DNA of 64,000 nt from an uncultured Rhodopila sp. (GCF_903915725.1 NZ_CAIWTY010000073.1:62001-126000); one strand, 5' to 3'; positions 52,502 to 61,139 are shown, counted from the stretch's first letter. The notes: generated by a model not told the origin, from the sequence alone. Program-made: numbers and translations.

Positions 52502-53193
52502 TGGCAGTCCTCGAAGCTCATTTTCCGCACGTTGCCGCGCTGATAAGTCTCGCCGATGGCGGTTTCGCCGACGCAATAGGAACACACCGCCGAGGGCATC
52601 GAGAAGCGCAGGTGGTGATGCTCCAGCGTATCGATCCGCGGCGCCGCATCGATACGGAACGCCAGGTCCATCGCGCCCTGCCCGGTAATGCCGTTGCACC
52701 AAACCACCGGCGCGCGCGGGTTGGCGAGGCGGACGTTGTAAGCGAAAACCTCGCGTTCCGCCTGGGATACGATATCACCCTTGGTGATTGCAACGACATC
52801 GGCGAGCCGGAGCATGGGGCCGATCTTCCGCGGCGTGTGGATGCCGGCGAGATTGTCAACGACGCAGATCGCCAGCACGCCCTTGATGTGCGGCGAGCAA
52901 CGATTGCACAGCCCGGCGGTCTCGATGATCAGCACGTCAAGCCCGTTGCCGTGTCCCCAGGCGACGCAGTCGTCGATATTGCTGACGAAGTAATGATCCG
53001 GACAAAGGCCGCCGGACAGGCCGACGCGGACCGGCAGCCCGAGCGCGGCATAGGCGGCATCGTCCGTGGTGGACAATGCGTCGAATTTCACCACCCCAAC
53101 ATGCGCCCCATCGTCGCGCAAGCGGGCCGCAACCTTGATGAAAAGCGACGTCTTGCCGACGGAAGGCGGACCCGCAACGGTTACCAGGCGCAT
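52498..53193 (-). CDS. Cys-rich SIMIBI-class GTPase (HypB/UreG/CobW-like)
   Basis: 231-residue P-loop protein: VAGPPSVGKTSLFIKVAARL at the N-terminus, a switch segment GVVKFDALSTTDDA, and the Walker B region VLIIETAGLCNRCSPHIKG, where the Cys-x-x-Cys sits next to the nucleotide, as in metal-chaperone GTPases. TKGDIV corresponds to the guanine-specificity motif (usually NKxD, here TKGD). The C-terminal part has a further Cys pair (VCSYC) and a final Cys. It probably binds a metal ion in the cytoplasm. Start overlaps the SBP-like gene stop and its stop overlaps the ABC ATPase start, both ATGA. Confidence 0.85.
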   Translation of the reverse strand: MRLVTVAGPPSVGKTSLFIKVAARLRDDGAHVGVVKFDALSTTDDAAYAALGLPVRVGLSGGLCPDHYFVSNIDDCVAWGHGNGLDVLIIETAGLCNRCSPHIKGVLAICVVDNLAGIHTPRKIGPMLRLADVVAITKGDIVSQAEREVFAYNVRLANPRAPVVWCNGITGQGAMDLAFRIDAAPRIDTLEHHHLRFSMPSAVCSYCVGETAIGETYQRGNVRKMSFEDCQ

Positions 53194-54206
53194 CAGGCGC
53201 GGTCCCAGGCGGCAAAGAAAATGCGCATTGCGGTCATGGTTTCTTCCGTCACGTCGTGTGTCCGCGTGTAGTCCCAGCCGAGCCAGTCAAGCCGCGCGCC
53301 GCCCGGCAATCCTTGCGGGCCGTCCGCCCAGACCGCCGGATAGCGATTGCGCGCAAGCTCGGCGGCATAGGCATCGCCGCAGACGAAATCGATCAGCGGC
53401 TGCACCCGTTCGCGTTGCTCCGGCGCCACCGAAAAGCCCATCGGCATGGTCATGGCGCCATCGTCCGGCCAGATTACCGAGGTCCGGTCGCGGCGCGGGC
53501 AGATATCCGCCTGCATCCAGGGCATGACGGAAATCGCGCCCATATCCGGGTGGTTAGTGCCGGCGAAACGTGACGCCACCGTGTTGTGCATGATCGCGCG
53601 GGTGTTTTGGGCAAATGCCTTCACGCCGGCCGCGCCAAAGCGGCTGTAAAGATTGAGCAGCAGGAAGTCGTTGCAATCCGGGTAGGTCCCGTCGCTGGGG
53701 CGCTTCCAGCCGCCGAAGACGATCTGGTCGTGGTAGACGGGATCGAGGAGATCCTCCCACCGCCGCGGCACCGGCCGGGCCTCCAGCTTGCGATGGTCGA
53801 TCAGGAACACCCATGGAATGACCGCGAAGACTGAAAACAATCCTTCCGGGTCGCTTAGACCATCGGCCGCCGGATGCATCGCCCGCGGCGTTGCGGCGGC
53901 ATGGCCGGCCGCCCGCAGGCGATCCTGGAATGAAATCGACAGCACGTCGCGGGTGAACGGGGTCAGCACCATGTTCGGCAAGCGCTGCGTCGGCTCCGAC
54001 CGCGCCAGCGCATCGAACGGCGCATACCATTCGTTGCCTTTAACGAAGCAAATCCGCCGCCCGCCGGCCGCCGCCGCGGCGCGGTCCAGCCCGGAGGTGA
54101 AGCCCTGGCGCAGCGGCACCGGCATCCGCCCGAGAAAGTCGAGCGCCGCCAGATGCGGTTCTGCATCGTCCGGGTCGTCGAGACATATCAGCCGGCGGTG
54201 CAGCAT
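53193..54206 (-). CDS. periplasmic-binding-protein-fold protein without signal peptide
   Basis: 337 residues resembling type II solute-binding proteins of the iron/spermidine-like groups: MVLTPFTRDVLSISFQDRLR, RRWEDLLDPVYHDQIVFGGW, FGAAGVKAFAQNTRAIMHNT and MTMPMGFSVAPEQRERVQPL, with YAAELARNRYPAVWADGP near the end. The N-terminus (MLHRRLICLDDPDDAEPHLA) has no signal peptide, so it looks cytoplasmic. It overlaps the GTPase by ATGA and is encoded beside an ABC ATPase but no permease. A ligand-binding or metal-complex carrier role is inferred. A later in-frame Met gives no signal either. Confidence 0.75.
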   Translation of the reverse strand: MLHRRLICLDDPDDAEPHLAALDFLGRMPVPLRQGFTSGLDRAAAAAGGRRICFVKGNEWYAPFDALARSEPTQRLPNMVLTPFTRDVLSISFQDRLRAAGHAAATPRAMHPAADGLSDPEGLFSVFAVIPWVFLIDHRKLEARPVPRRWEDLLDPVYHDQIVFGGWKRPSDGTYPDCNDFLLLNLYSRFGAAGVKAFAQNTRAIMHNTVASRFAGTNHPDMGAISVMPWMQADICPRRDRTSVIWPDDGAMTMPMGFSVAPEQRERVQPLIDFVCGDAYAAELARNRYPAVWADGPQGLPGGARLDWLGWDYTRTHDVTEETMTAMRIFFAAWDRA

Positions 54207-54365
54207 GGCTTTGTTCCCGAGGTTCTACTGAAACGGTGTTCAAGATTTGTGCCATTGGCGCAGGCCCGCCAGCGCTTGCTGAATGGAGAGTACGGAACGC
54301 ACGAAATCGAACGAATTACTCCCGAATGTCCCGACTCGTGCGATCCGGGGACGGCCGCACGCATG

Positions 54366-55130
54366 TCATCGGCCACGCAGGGAAAATGCGATCGGTACGA
54401 GCAGCGCGCCCTTGAACCCGTCGGGCAACGGCGGAAACGGCGCGGCCCGCGCGACCATCGACAGTCCCTCGGCATCCAGCGACGGGACACCCGAGCTCTG
54501 CCCGATATGCGTCGAAATGACCGTGCCGTCCGCCGCGAGCGTCAGGCTGATCAGGATCGTCCCCTCGTCCCCGAGCGCCCGGGCTTGCGGCGGATATCGT
54601 TTCACCGCGAGTAACCGTGCCGTTATCTGCCCGGTATATTCCGGCGGCAGGCGGGATGCCGCAACCGGCGCGACCGCCGGGGCAGGCACCGCCGCCGTGG
54701 CCTCCGTTGCAATCGCCCGAACCGGCGCCCGAGGCACGGAACGGCGCACTCGCGGCGGTGGCGGCCTCGGGATGCTGATCGGGGCTTCCGGCGGGGCGGT
54801 CTCCGCCGGAAGCGGCGGCGTTTCATCAGGCTGCGCCGGTATCGTTTCGAGTTCAGCCGTCCGGGGCGCCGGCCCGGCCGCCAGCGTCACAAGCTCGACC
54901 GCAGTTTCGGCCGGTAGCACCGGCGGTTCGGACCGAGGCGCCGACACCGCCAGGCACGCGCCAAGCAGCGCCACATGCAGCGCGCCCGACCATATCAGTG
55001 CCACTCCCCTGCGGGCGCCGTCCCTGCTCGCCGATGCCTCAAAAACTGCTTGAAACCCCGCCGTAGACACCGAGTCTGGGAAGATACTGCGGTGCGAACA
55101 CCCCAATTCCGTCGCCGTTACGAATTTCAT
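54366..55130 (-). CDS. TonB-family energy transducer
   Basis: 254 residues: one membrane segment (GVALIWSGALHVALLGACLA, about residues 42-61), a Pro/Ala-rich periplasmic spacer, and a C-terminal TonB domain with LLAVKRYPPQARALGDEGTI and LAADGTVISTHIGQSSGVPS. It powers an outer-membrane receptor, surely the one encoded just upstream. The ATG at 55130 overlaps the receptor end by 92 bases. A GTG at 55070 would shorten the overlap but has no better ribosome site. It is the second TonB in the window, unlike the first in spacer composition. Confidence 0.87.
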   Translation of the reverse strand: MKFVTATELGCSHRSIFPDSVSTAGFQAVFEASASRDGARRGVALIWSGALHVALLGACLAVSAPRSEPPVLPAETAVELVTLAAGPAPRTAELETIPAQPDETPPLPAETAPPEAPISIPRPPPPRVRRSVPRAPVRAIATEATAAVPAPAVAPVAASRLPPEYTGQITARLLAVKRYPPQARALGDEGTILISLTLAADGTVISTHIGQSSGVPSLDAEGLSMVARAAPFPPLPDGFKGALLVPIAFSLRGR

Positions 55131-57195
55131 ACCGTGTATCCGTCAGGTTCGTGATATCGAAACGCAGCTTGATCCGCTGCCCGTTGCCGAGCTTGAATTC
55201 CCGGGTCGCTCCGACGTTCAACGTCGCGTAGACCGGCAGCTCGTACTGATTGCAGAACCCGCCATAAAGGCCACTGCCGTAAAGCGCATCGGCGTAGACC
55301 TTGTCACGGCCCCACTGGTAAGCCACGCCAGCCGAAGCCGTCCAGTTCTGATCGTGATCGAGATGATACCAGTGGGTCTGCATGTAGGCGACTTCAGCCG
55401 GTGAAAATTGCCATTGCCCGGAGGTCAGCCCCTCCGCCATCGCCTGGCTGCGCGCCACGTTACCGTAGGCGGAAAAGCCGCCTTTTTCATACGAGACGGT
55501 CAGCTCGACACCACGGACAAGACCTTTTGCCGCATTGTTAGGCGAAAAGATCATTGCCGGCCCAAATTGCCCCTCATCCAGCACATTGGTCTTGATCTTG
55601 TAGTAAGCATCCAGCCCCACGTGCAGGTGGGGCGTGACATCCTGCAGGATGCCGACGTCAAACGCGTGATAGCGCTCGCTTCTGACCGGCGAACTCCCCT
55701 GCAGCGAGGGATCGACTCCATTGGTCGTGTTGTTGAATTTCACAAGATCGACCGCCTCGATGAATTCCAAAGGCGGCGGCGTAAAATACCGCCCGTAGCC
55801 GGCGTGCAACGTCGTGGTCTCGATCGGCTTATAGACGGCATTCACCCGCGGACTGATCTGCGACTCCGTAACATAAGCGGACCAAAGATCGGCTCGGATA
55901 CCGTAATTAAGTGTCAGCTTCGGAGTCACGCGCCATTCATCCTGCAGATACACGCCGTAGAGTTGTCCAGTCTTGGCGTAGTTATCAACAACGTTGAACG
56001 GCAGTCCGTTCGGCGTCGCAGCCCACTGGCCGCCGCCCGCGTCCCATGTCGCCGGCAGAACCGTATCAGTCGTGTCGACATTGGCTCGCTGCAGGCTGAC
56101 CGACACTCCGCTTCGAACGGTGTGCTGGTCATTAACGCGGTCACTAAGGTCGATCTGGAAGTCGTTCGAAACAAGTTGGTGCTCGGTCCTGGAAGCGATG
56201 CCATTGAACAGCACATCAGCAACGGTATCCGGCTGGAACGCGACGCTACTGTAGCGCGTCGATTGCGTCACCTGCAGGTCGATGGTCCCGAAGTTCTTTT
56301 GATAGCCGAGGATCTCGTAATAGGCCTGCTCGCTCTGGTTTTCATTCACCGTGGCGGAGTTGAACGCGGTGATCGTGCCATACTGGTACTGCGGTGTCTG
56401 ACCGGGCGTCGTCGGCAGTTGAAACGCATCGTGCGCGGCGCTCACAATCAGCGTCAGCCGGCTGCTGCCGTCGATCAGATAGGAAAGATTTAGAAACCCC
56501 TTGAATTGATCGGTGTTATCATGTGTCGGCCGGTAACTCGAATTCGGATTCGCCATCCCAAGGCCATCGTGCAGATAGCTGAACATCCCATAGCCGGACC
56601 ATTGGCCGCTGGTGCCGGCATACTCGATCGTCGGCTGTGCCCTCTGATAGCTGCCGCCATAGACCGATACCGTGCCTTCGCTGAGATCCTGACCACTTTT
56701 TGTCTGCATGTCGACAACCCCGGCTGTCCGATTGCCGTATTGGGCCGGCAACGTGCCGGTGATCAGGGAAACTGAATCGAGATAAGTCGTCGAAAGTTCC
56801 TGACCAAATCCCGAAAGACCGTTCGGAATCAGCAAACCGTTGATCCGGTATTGCAGATCGGCCTCCTCGCCGCGCACATGCAGACGCTTGTCGAGTTCGT
56901 CCTGCGCCACCCCGGGAAAGCGATAAAACGTCTGGTCGAAGGGCGCGAACTCCCCTTGCGACTGAGTATCGATTTTCTCGCTGTCGAGGGTATAGGTCGT
57001 TGCGCCGAGACTGGGGGAGATGCGGGCGCGGGCCTGGTCGAGCGCCTTTTCCTCAACCATAACCGGGGGAATCACGGTGGCCTGCGAATCTTCAACGTCC
57101 TGAGCGACCGCCGTCCCGCCGGCGATAAATGCTCCCACAGCCAACGCCAGCAAACCCGCTGGTTCCGTCCAGCGAGAAGAAAAAACTTCAGTCAT
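55039..57195 (-). CDS. TonB-dependent outer-membrane receptor
   Basis: 718 residues. A signal peptide (LLALAVGAFIAGGTAVAQ) is followed by a plug domain: FYRFPGVAQDELDKRLHVRG, YRINGLLIPNGLSGFGQELS, LPAQYGNRTAGVVDMQTKSG. A 22-stranded barrel follows, with LYGVYLQDEWRVTPKLTLNY and ending in PRLGVYGGVSSSF with a terminal Phe. It imports a large or scarce ligand, probably a metal complex given the neighbours (ZIP transporter, DUF364, metal-type GTPase). ATG 57195 was chosen for the signal peptide. It overlaps the downstream TonB gene. Ligand not predictable from sequence. Confidence 0.92.
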   Translation of the reverse strand: MTEVFSSRWTEPAGLLALAVGAFIAGGTAVAQDVEDSQATVIPPVMVEEKALDQARARISPSLGATTYTLDSEKIDTQSQGEFAPFDQTFYRFPGVAQDELDKRLHVRGEEADLQYRINGLLIPNGLSGFGQELSTTYLDSVSLITGTLPAQYGNRTAGVVDMQTKSGQDLSEGTVSVYGGSYQRAQPTIEYAGTSGQWSGYGMFSYLHDGLGMANPNSSYRPTHDNTDQFKGFLNLSYLIDGSSRLTLIVSAAHDAFQLPTTPGQTPQYQYGTITAFNSATVNENQSEQAYYEILGYQKNFGTIDLQVTQSTRYSSVAFQPDTVADVLFNGIASRTEHQLVSNDFQIDLSDRVNDQHTVRSGVSVSLQRANVDTTDTVLPATWDAGGGQWAATPNGLPFNVVDNYAKTGQLYGVYLQDEWRVTPKLTLNYGIRADLWSAYVTESQISPRVNAVYKPIETTTLHAGYGRYFTPPPLEFIEAVDLVKFNNTTNGVDPSLQGSSPVRSERYHAFDVGILQDVTPHLHVGLDAYYKIKTNVLDEGQFGPAMIFSPNNAAKGLVRGVELTVSYEKGGFSAYGNVARSQAMAEGLTSGQWQFSPAEVAYMQTHWYHLDHDQNWTASAGVAYQWGRDKVYADALYGSGLYGGFCNQYELPVYATLNVGATREFKLGNGQRIKLRFDITNLTDTRYEIRNGDGIGVFAPQYLPRLGVYGGVSSSF

Positions 57196-57266
57196 ATTGA
57201 ACCGCCATAAGCGCTGCGGCCGATCGGCGGCAGCCAAGTCAATTCAGCCGGTTCAAACCGACATCC

Positions 57267-57301
57267 GTCGCCGGCCTCCCGCAAATAGGCAGGCCGGCGA
57301 C
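57267..57301 (-). terminator. hairpin between ZIP and receptor genes
   Basis: GTCGCCGGCCT (57267-57277) pairs perfectly with AGGCCGGCGAC (57291-57301) around a 13-base loop, directly after the ZIP stop codon. No T tract follows on the minus strand, so partial termination, mRNA stabilisation or attenuation upstream of the receptor are all possible. Confidence 0.4.
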
Positions 57302-57318
57302 ACGCCGCAGCAATGAAA

Positions 57319-57996
57319 TCAGACGACCAGGCAGGTCAAACCGGCCAGCACCGCACCGCTCGCCGTCGTCGCTGCCAAAGTGCGCCCGGTCAGCAGCACT
57401 GCTTCCCGCCGGCCGATCGGCGCAAACAGCATCAGCGATTTTGTCAAAACGACGAGCAGGATGCCCGCGGCGAACGCCAGCACCGGTTGCTGAATGCCTG
57501 CCGGCACCGCGACAAGCGTGCCGATAGGGATCAGCAACGATAACACCACGGCCACCACCCACCGCCGCGCGACGGACAGCCGATCGGCCAGGGAAAATAC
57601 AACCATGCCTTCGGGAAGCTTGTGGGCGACAGCGCCAGCCAGCACAAAGGCCGAAGCCGCCGGCCCGGCCGCTGCCATGACGATGCCCTCGCAAATGTTG
57701 TGCAACCCCATGCCGGCGATCGCCGCGGCGCGCCCGACACCCGATCGACGCTCGCCTGCGCCGAACATAAGGGCTACGCCGGCGACAAAGCCGGCGGCCA
57801 GGAACAGCCAACCGGTGGAATAATCCTCGATAGCATCGGGAACGATGTCGGCGAGGACGATGCATGTAGCAAATCCAAGGCCGAAGCAGGACAGCACCGC
57901 TCGCCGGACATTGTCCTTGGTTGCAACAAAAATGCCGGCGCCGGCGAGCTCCGCGGCCGCCATCACGGCCGGAAACAAAAGGGAACTGTTGGTCAT
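57319..57996 (-). CDS. ZIP-family metal transporter
   Basis: 225-residue inner-membrane protein with about eight hydrophobic segments. The signature helices are present: AAAIAGMGLHNICEGIVMAA (HNxxEG, TM4-like) and AGAVAHKLPEGMVVFSLADR (HKxPEG, TM5-like), whose His and Glu form the binuclear metal site. It would import Zn2+ or another divalent metal into the cytoplasm. ATG 57996 has GGAG upstream; the GTG at 58017 is less likely. Located between the DUF2478-DUF364 gene and the TonB-dependent receptor on the same strand. Confidence 0.92.
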   Translation of the reverse strand: MTNSSLLFPAVMAAAELAGAGIFVATKDNVRRAVLSCFGLGFATCIVLADIVPDAIEDYSTGWLFLAAGFVAGVALMFGAGERRSGVGRAAAIAGMGLHNICEGIVMAAAGPAASAFVLAGAVAHKLPEGMVVFSLADRLSVARRWVVAVVLSLLIPIGTLVAVPAGIQQPVLAFAAGILLVVLTKSLMLFAPIGRREAVLLTGRTLAATTASGAVLAGLTCLVV

Positions 57997-58157
57997 TCGG
58001 GGTCTCCGCGGGTTCACAGTTGACGCGCGGCGTCACGGCCGCACGGTCATGCGTTGGGGAATGCAAGCGGCACAGGCCGCTATCCGCCGCTCCGCTGTGT
58101 CCGCAGACACATAACGAGACAGCCCGGGAAGGGTCGCGCGTCGTCAGATGCGCATCA

Positions 58158-59426
58158 CTATCGCTGAACGGAACATGACGGGCGTGGCACGTCCGTGTCA
58201 ACCGCGCATCTGCCCTCACGTGAAATATGGACAAAACGGCCGAATTTTCCGAACTCGCGCGCCGCGGCGCCTGCCCGGATCGCGGCGGCCAGCTCGCTTG
58301 GATTGGAAACGATCAGCCCGCCAAGAACCTCAAGCCCATAATCATGCAACCGCGCTGTCATCGGCGTCGCCGGGCCGATCAGCGCGGCCGGACGGTTGCG
58401 CGCGAGCCGCAAGACCCGCGGCAGGCTGCGATTGACCAGGGCCGAGGCATTGACCACCGCGGCACTGCAACCGGCCAGCAGCGTATCCATCGCGGTCATC
58501 GGAAATTCTCCCTGTCGCGGATCCGCTTCGACAACCGCCGAGTTGGGCAGGATGCCGCCAATGCCAGGGAAAGCACCGATGGCAACGACCGGGCCGGTGA
58601 GCCGGCGAAACGAGCTGATCCCGTTGCCGGAACGCGCGGCCAGATCGAAACGGTTATAGTGGGCGTTCATCGCGGCAACGCCAAGCGCCATCTCCAGCGG
58701 ATTCCACGACTGCGTCAAAGCGGCGAGCTCGGACAGACTCTGCCGCGCAAAGCCGGGCAGGCGGGGCAGCAGATCGCGCGGATTGCCCTGTATTGGGGCC
58801 AGGCCAACGCCCAATGTACCTTCGACCATGATCCATCGCGGCCCGCAAACAATGGCGCGGACTTCATCCTGCGCGACACCCAGCGCGAGATCGCGGTATA
58901 AATGTTCCGGCCCCCACCAGGACCAGAGCGCGGCAAGATCCGGTGCGATCATCGATCCGTCGCGGCGCGCGTAGCTGTGCCACTTGTGGATGCATTGTCC
59001 GGCGATCGAGGTCAGCAGCGGAATGCCATTGGTGCCATCGGGATCGAATCTGGCGCCGGCGCCTTCGGTCGCGCCCGTGCAGGCGGAAAAGTGGCTGATG
59101 ACCAACAGGTCGACATCGCCGCGCATCGCCTCACGCAGATACCGCGCGGCGTCCTCCCGATCGACGGAGCGGGAGGCGTCGGTACTCAGATCCAGGTAGT
59201 CGATTTGCCGGGCGCATCCCTTGCCTTTGATGCTGCTGCCCCGGTTGTTGTGCTGCACATAGCCGACAACATTGAAGCCGCGGGCACGGATGCCGAGTGC
59301 GAAATCAGCCAGCAGCGTATCGACCACCTCGGCAGGATCATGCACCACGACGCCCGGCCGAATCCAACCCGCAGGTCCGGGCCGTACGGCGTCCCGCTCG
59401 CGCCGGCCGCTTGCATTGGCGGACAT
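58158..59426 (-). CDS. DUF2478-DUF4213/DUF364 fusion, putative metal-binding protein
   Basis: 422 residues. Residues about 20-170 match the DUF2478 NTPase-like group often linked with molybdate loci (VVVHDPAEVVDTLLADFALG, GFNVVGYVQHNNRG, VDLLVISHFSACTGATEGAG). Residues about 185-405 match DUF4213/DUF364, described as a putative heavy-metal-chelation domain (LTQSWNPLEMALGVAAMNAH, VVAIGAFPGIGGILPNSAVV, LIGPATPMTARLHDYGLEVL). First gene of the minus-strand metal-associated locus. Function of the fusion is unknown; a cytoplasmic metal sensor or chelator is inferred. A later Met is not nearby, so ATG 59426 is used. Confidence 0.8.
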   Translation of the reverse strand: MSANASGRRERDAVRPGPAGWIRPGVVVHDPAEVVDTLLADFALGIRARGFNVVGYVQHNNRGSSIKGKGCARQIDYLDLSTDASRSVDREDAARYLREAMRGDVDLLVISHFSACTGATEGAGARFDPDGTNGIPLLTSIAGQCIHKWHSYARRDGSMIAPDLAALWSWWGPEHLYRDLALGVAQDEVRAIVCGPRWIMVEGTLGVGLAPIQGNPRDLLPRLPGFARQSLSELAALTQSWNPLEMALGVAAMNAHYNRFDLAARSGNGISSFRRLTGPVVAIGAFPGIGGILPNSAVVEADPRQGEFPMTAMDTLLAGCSAAVVNASALVNRSLPRVLRLARNRPAALIGPATPMTARLHDYGLEVLGGLIVSNPSELAAAIRAGAAAREFGKFGRFVHISREGRCAVDTDVPRPSCSVQR

Positions 59427-59570
59427 GGATCAGAAACCCCGAAATCGATCGGCGCGAGACCAGTCCGATAATTGACTCATTGATAAGTGGCTCCGGGGCG
59501 CTGAATGGTTCATCCGGTGGTCAATGCAACGTCCGGGCCATCGCCCGCGGGCCAGCCTCGGCCGTTGTAT

Positions 59571-59582
59571 TGACAATTGTCA
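59571..59582. promoter_or_regulatory. 12-bp palindrome TGACAATTGTCA, candidate operator
   Basis: The perfect palindrome lies in the divergent spacer, 145 bp upstream of the DUF2478-DUF364 start and 117 bp upstream of the aldehyde dehydrogenase start. It overlaps TTGACA, a good -35 box on the plus strand, which would suit a repressor site. The regulator is unknown. Confidence 0.4.
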
Positions 59583-59698
59583 TGCAGTCCTGAACGCACG
59601 AAAGCGAACAACCATTCCAGGCTGCGCACCTTTGCCCTTCGACATGCTCAGGCGTATATAGCGGATGGCGTGACGGCAACCGTTCGAAGGAAATCGCG

Positions 59699-61129
59699 AT
59701 GGCCCATGAGCACCATCATTATGTCAACGGAGCCTGGGTGGCTCCGCTGCAATCCACCTTGCTGGATGTGATCAATCCATCGACGGAGGAAGCCTTCACC
59801 CAAATCGCCGTCGGCGGTCCGGCCGACGTAGACCGCGCCGTCAAGGCGGCCAGGGCGGCGTTTCCGGCGTTTGCCCGCACTACGCGCGCGCAACGGCTGG
59901 ATCTGCTGCGTGCCATTCTGTCCGAATACCAAAAGCGCCGGCAGGACATCGCCGATGTGCTGTCGAAGGAAATGGGCGCGCCGCTGAAATTCGCGCTGAA
60001 CAGCCAGGCGGGCACCGGCACCGCGCACTTGCAACGCATGATCGAGGTGCTGGAAACCTACAGGTTCGAGGACCTCGAAGGCACCACCTTGATCGCGCGC
60101 GAGCCCATCGGCGTCGTCGGACTCATTACGCCATGGAACTGGCCGATCAACCAGATCGTTTGCAAGGTGGCTCCGGCGATTGCAGCTGGCTGCACGATGG
60201 TTCTGAAGCCGTCCGAGGTGGCGCCGCTGAACGCCATCATCTGGTCGGAGGTGATGCACGCCGCCGGCGTTCCGGCGGGTGTCTACAACATGGTGCAGGG
60301 TGAGGGCGGGGTCGTCGGCGCCGCGATGTCATCTCACTCGGATATCGACATGATGTCGTTCACCGGTTCCACCCGCGCCGGCATCCTCGTTGCGCAGGCG
60401 TCGGCGACGACGGTAAAGCGCGTGGCGCAGGAACTCGGCGGCAAGTCGGCGAACATACTGTTGCCGGACGTGGACTTTCAGAAGGCAGTGACCAAGGGTG
60501 TGCTCGGGATGATGGGCAACAGCGGCCAGTCCTGCAACGCGCCGACACGCATGTTCGTCCCGATCGACAAGCATGAGGAAGTGAAGGCGATCGCCAGGGC
60601 GGCGGCGGAGCGGGTGGTGGTCGGTGATGTCAACGATCCCGGCACCACCATCGGCCCGGTAGTCAGCGAAATCCAGTTCAACAAGATCCAGCGCCTGATC
60701 CAGTCCGGGATCGATGAAGGGGCGGAGCTCGTCACCGGCGGTCCCGGCCGGCCGGAAAACCTCAATCGCGGCTACTACGTTCGCCCGACCGTCTTCGCTA
60801 ACGTACGCAACGACATGTCGATTGCGCGGGAGGAGATCTTCGGGCCGGTGTTGTCGATCCTGCCCTACCGGGACGAATCGGAAGCGATCCGGCTGGCCAA
60901 TGATACGGTTTACGGCCTCGCCGCTTATGTCCAGTCGGCGGACCGCGCGCATGCTAACCGCGTGGCGGCGGAGATGCGGGCTGGCAACGTTTTCGTCAAT
61001 TACCCGGATTGGGATACGGCCGCACCGTTCGGCGGCTACAAGCAGTCCGGCAACGGCCGCGAATATGGCAAGTGGGCGATCGACGACTTCACCGAGATCA
61101 AGGCGGTCATCGGCTATCACGCCGCATGA
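59699..61129 (+). CDS. aldehyde dehydrogenase, NAD(P)-dependent
   Basis: 476-residue cytoplasmic enzyme oxidising an aldehyde to the acid. PWNWPINQIVCKVAPAIAAG binds the cofactor. The general base Glu is in AQELGGKSANILL (near residue 248) and the catalytic Cys in GNSGQSCNAPTRM (near residue 280). EEIFGPVLSILPYRDESEAI and APFGGYKQSGNGREYGKWAI are conserved C-terminal motifs. ATG 59699 has AGGA upstream. It is divergent from the metal-associated locus and ends at a hairpin before rplS. Substrate unknown. Confidence 0.94.
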   Translation: MAHEHHHYVNGAWVAPLQSTLLDVINPSTEEAFTQIAVGGPADVDRAVKAARAAFPAFARTTRAQRLDLLRAILSEYQKRRQDIADVLSKEMGAPLKFALNSQAGTGTAHLQRMIEVLETYRFEDLEGTTLIAREPIGVVGLITPWNWPINQIVCKVAPAIAAGCTMVLKPSEVAPLNAIIWSEVMHAAGVPAGVYNMVQGEGGVVGAAMSSHSDIDMMSFTGSTRAGILVAQASATTVKRVAQELGGKSANILLPDVDFQKAVTKGVLGMMGNSGQSCNAPTRMFVPIDKHEEVKAIARAAAERVVVGDVNDPGTTIGPVVSEIQFNKIQRLIQSGIDEGAELVTGGPGRPENLNRGYYVRPTVFANVRNDMSIAREEIFGPVLSILPYRDESEAIRLANDTVYGLAAYVQSADRAHANRVAAEMRAGNVFVNYPDWDTAAPFGGYKQSGNGREYGKWAIDDFTEIKAVIGYHAA

Positions 61130-61139
61130 AGCCGTCCGT

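Noticed and set aside
17680-57600. Repeated GCCGATCGGC-type palindromes
   Set aside because: About ten scattered copies of CCGATCGG, many inside coding regions. The excess over expectation is modest in a GC-rich genome and not tied to a feature.
58096-58111. TGTGTC-CGCA-GACACA inverted repeat upstream of the ZIP gene
   Set aside because: A 6-bp stem of this kind is expected by chance in a window of this size; no supporting promoter elements.
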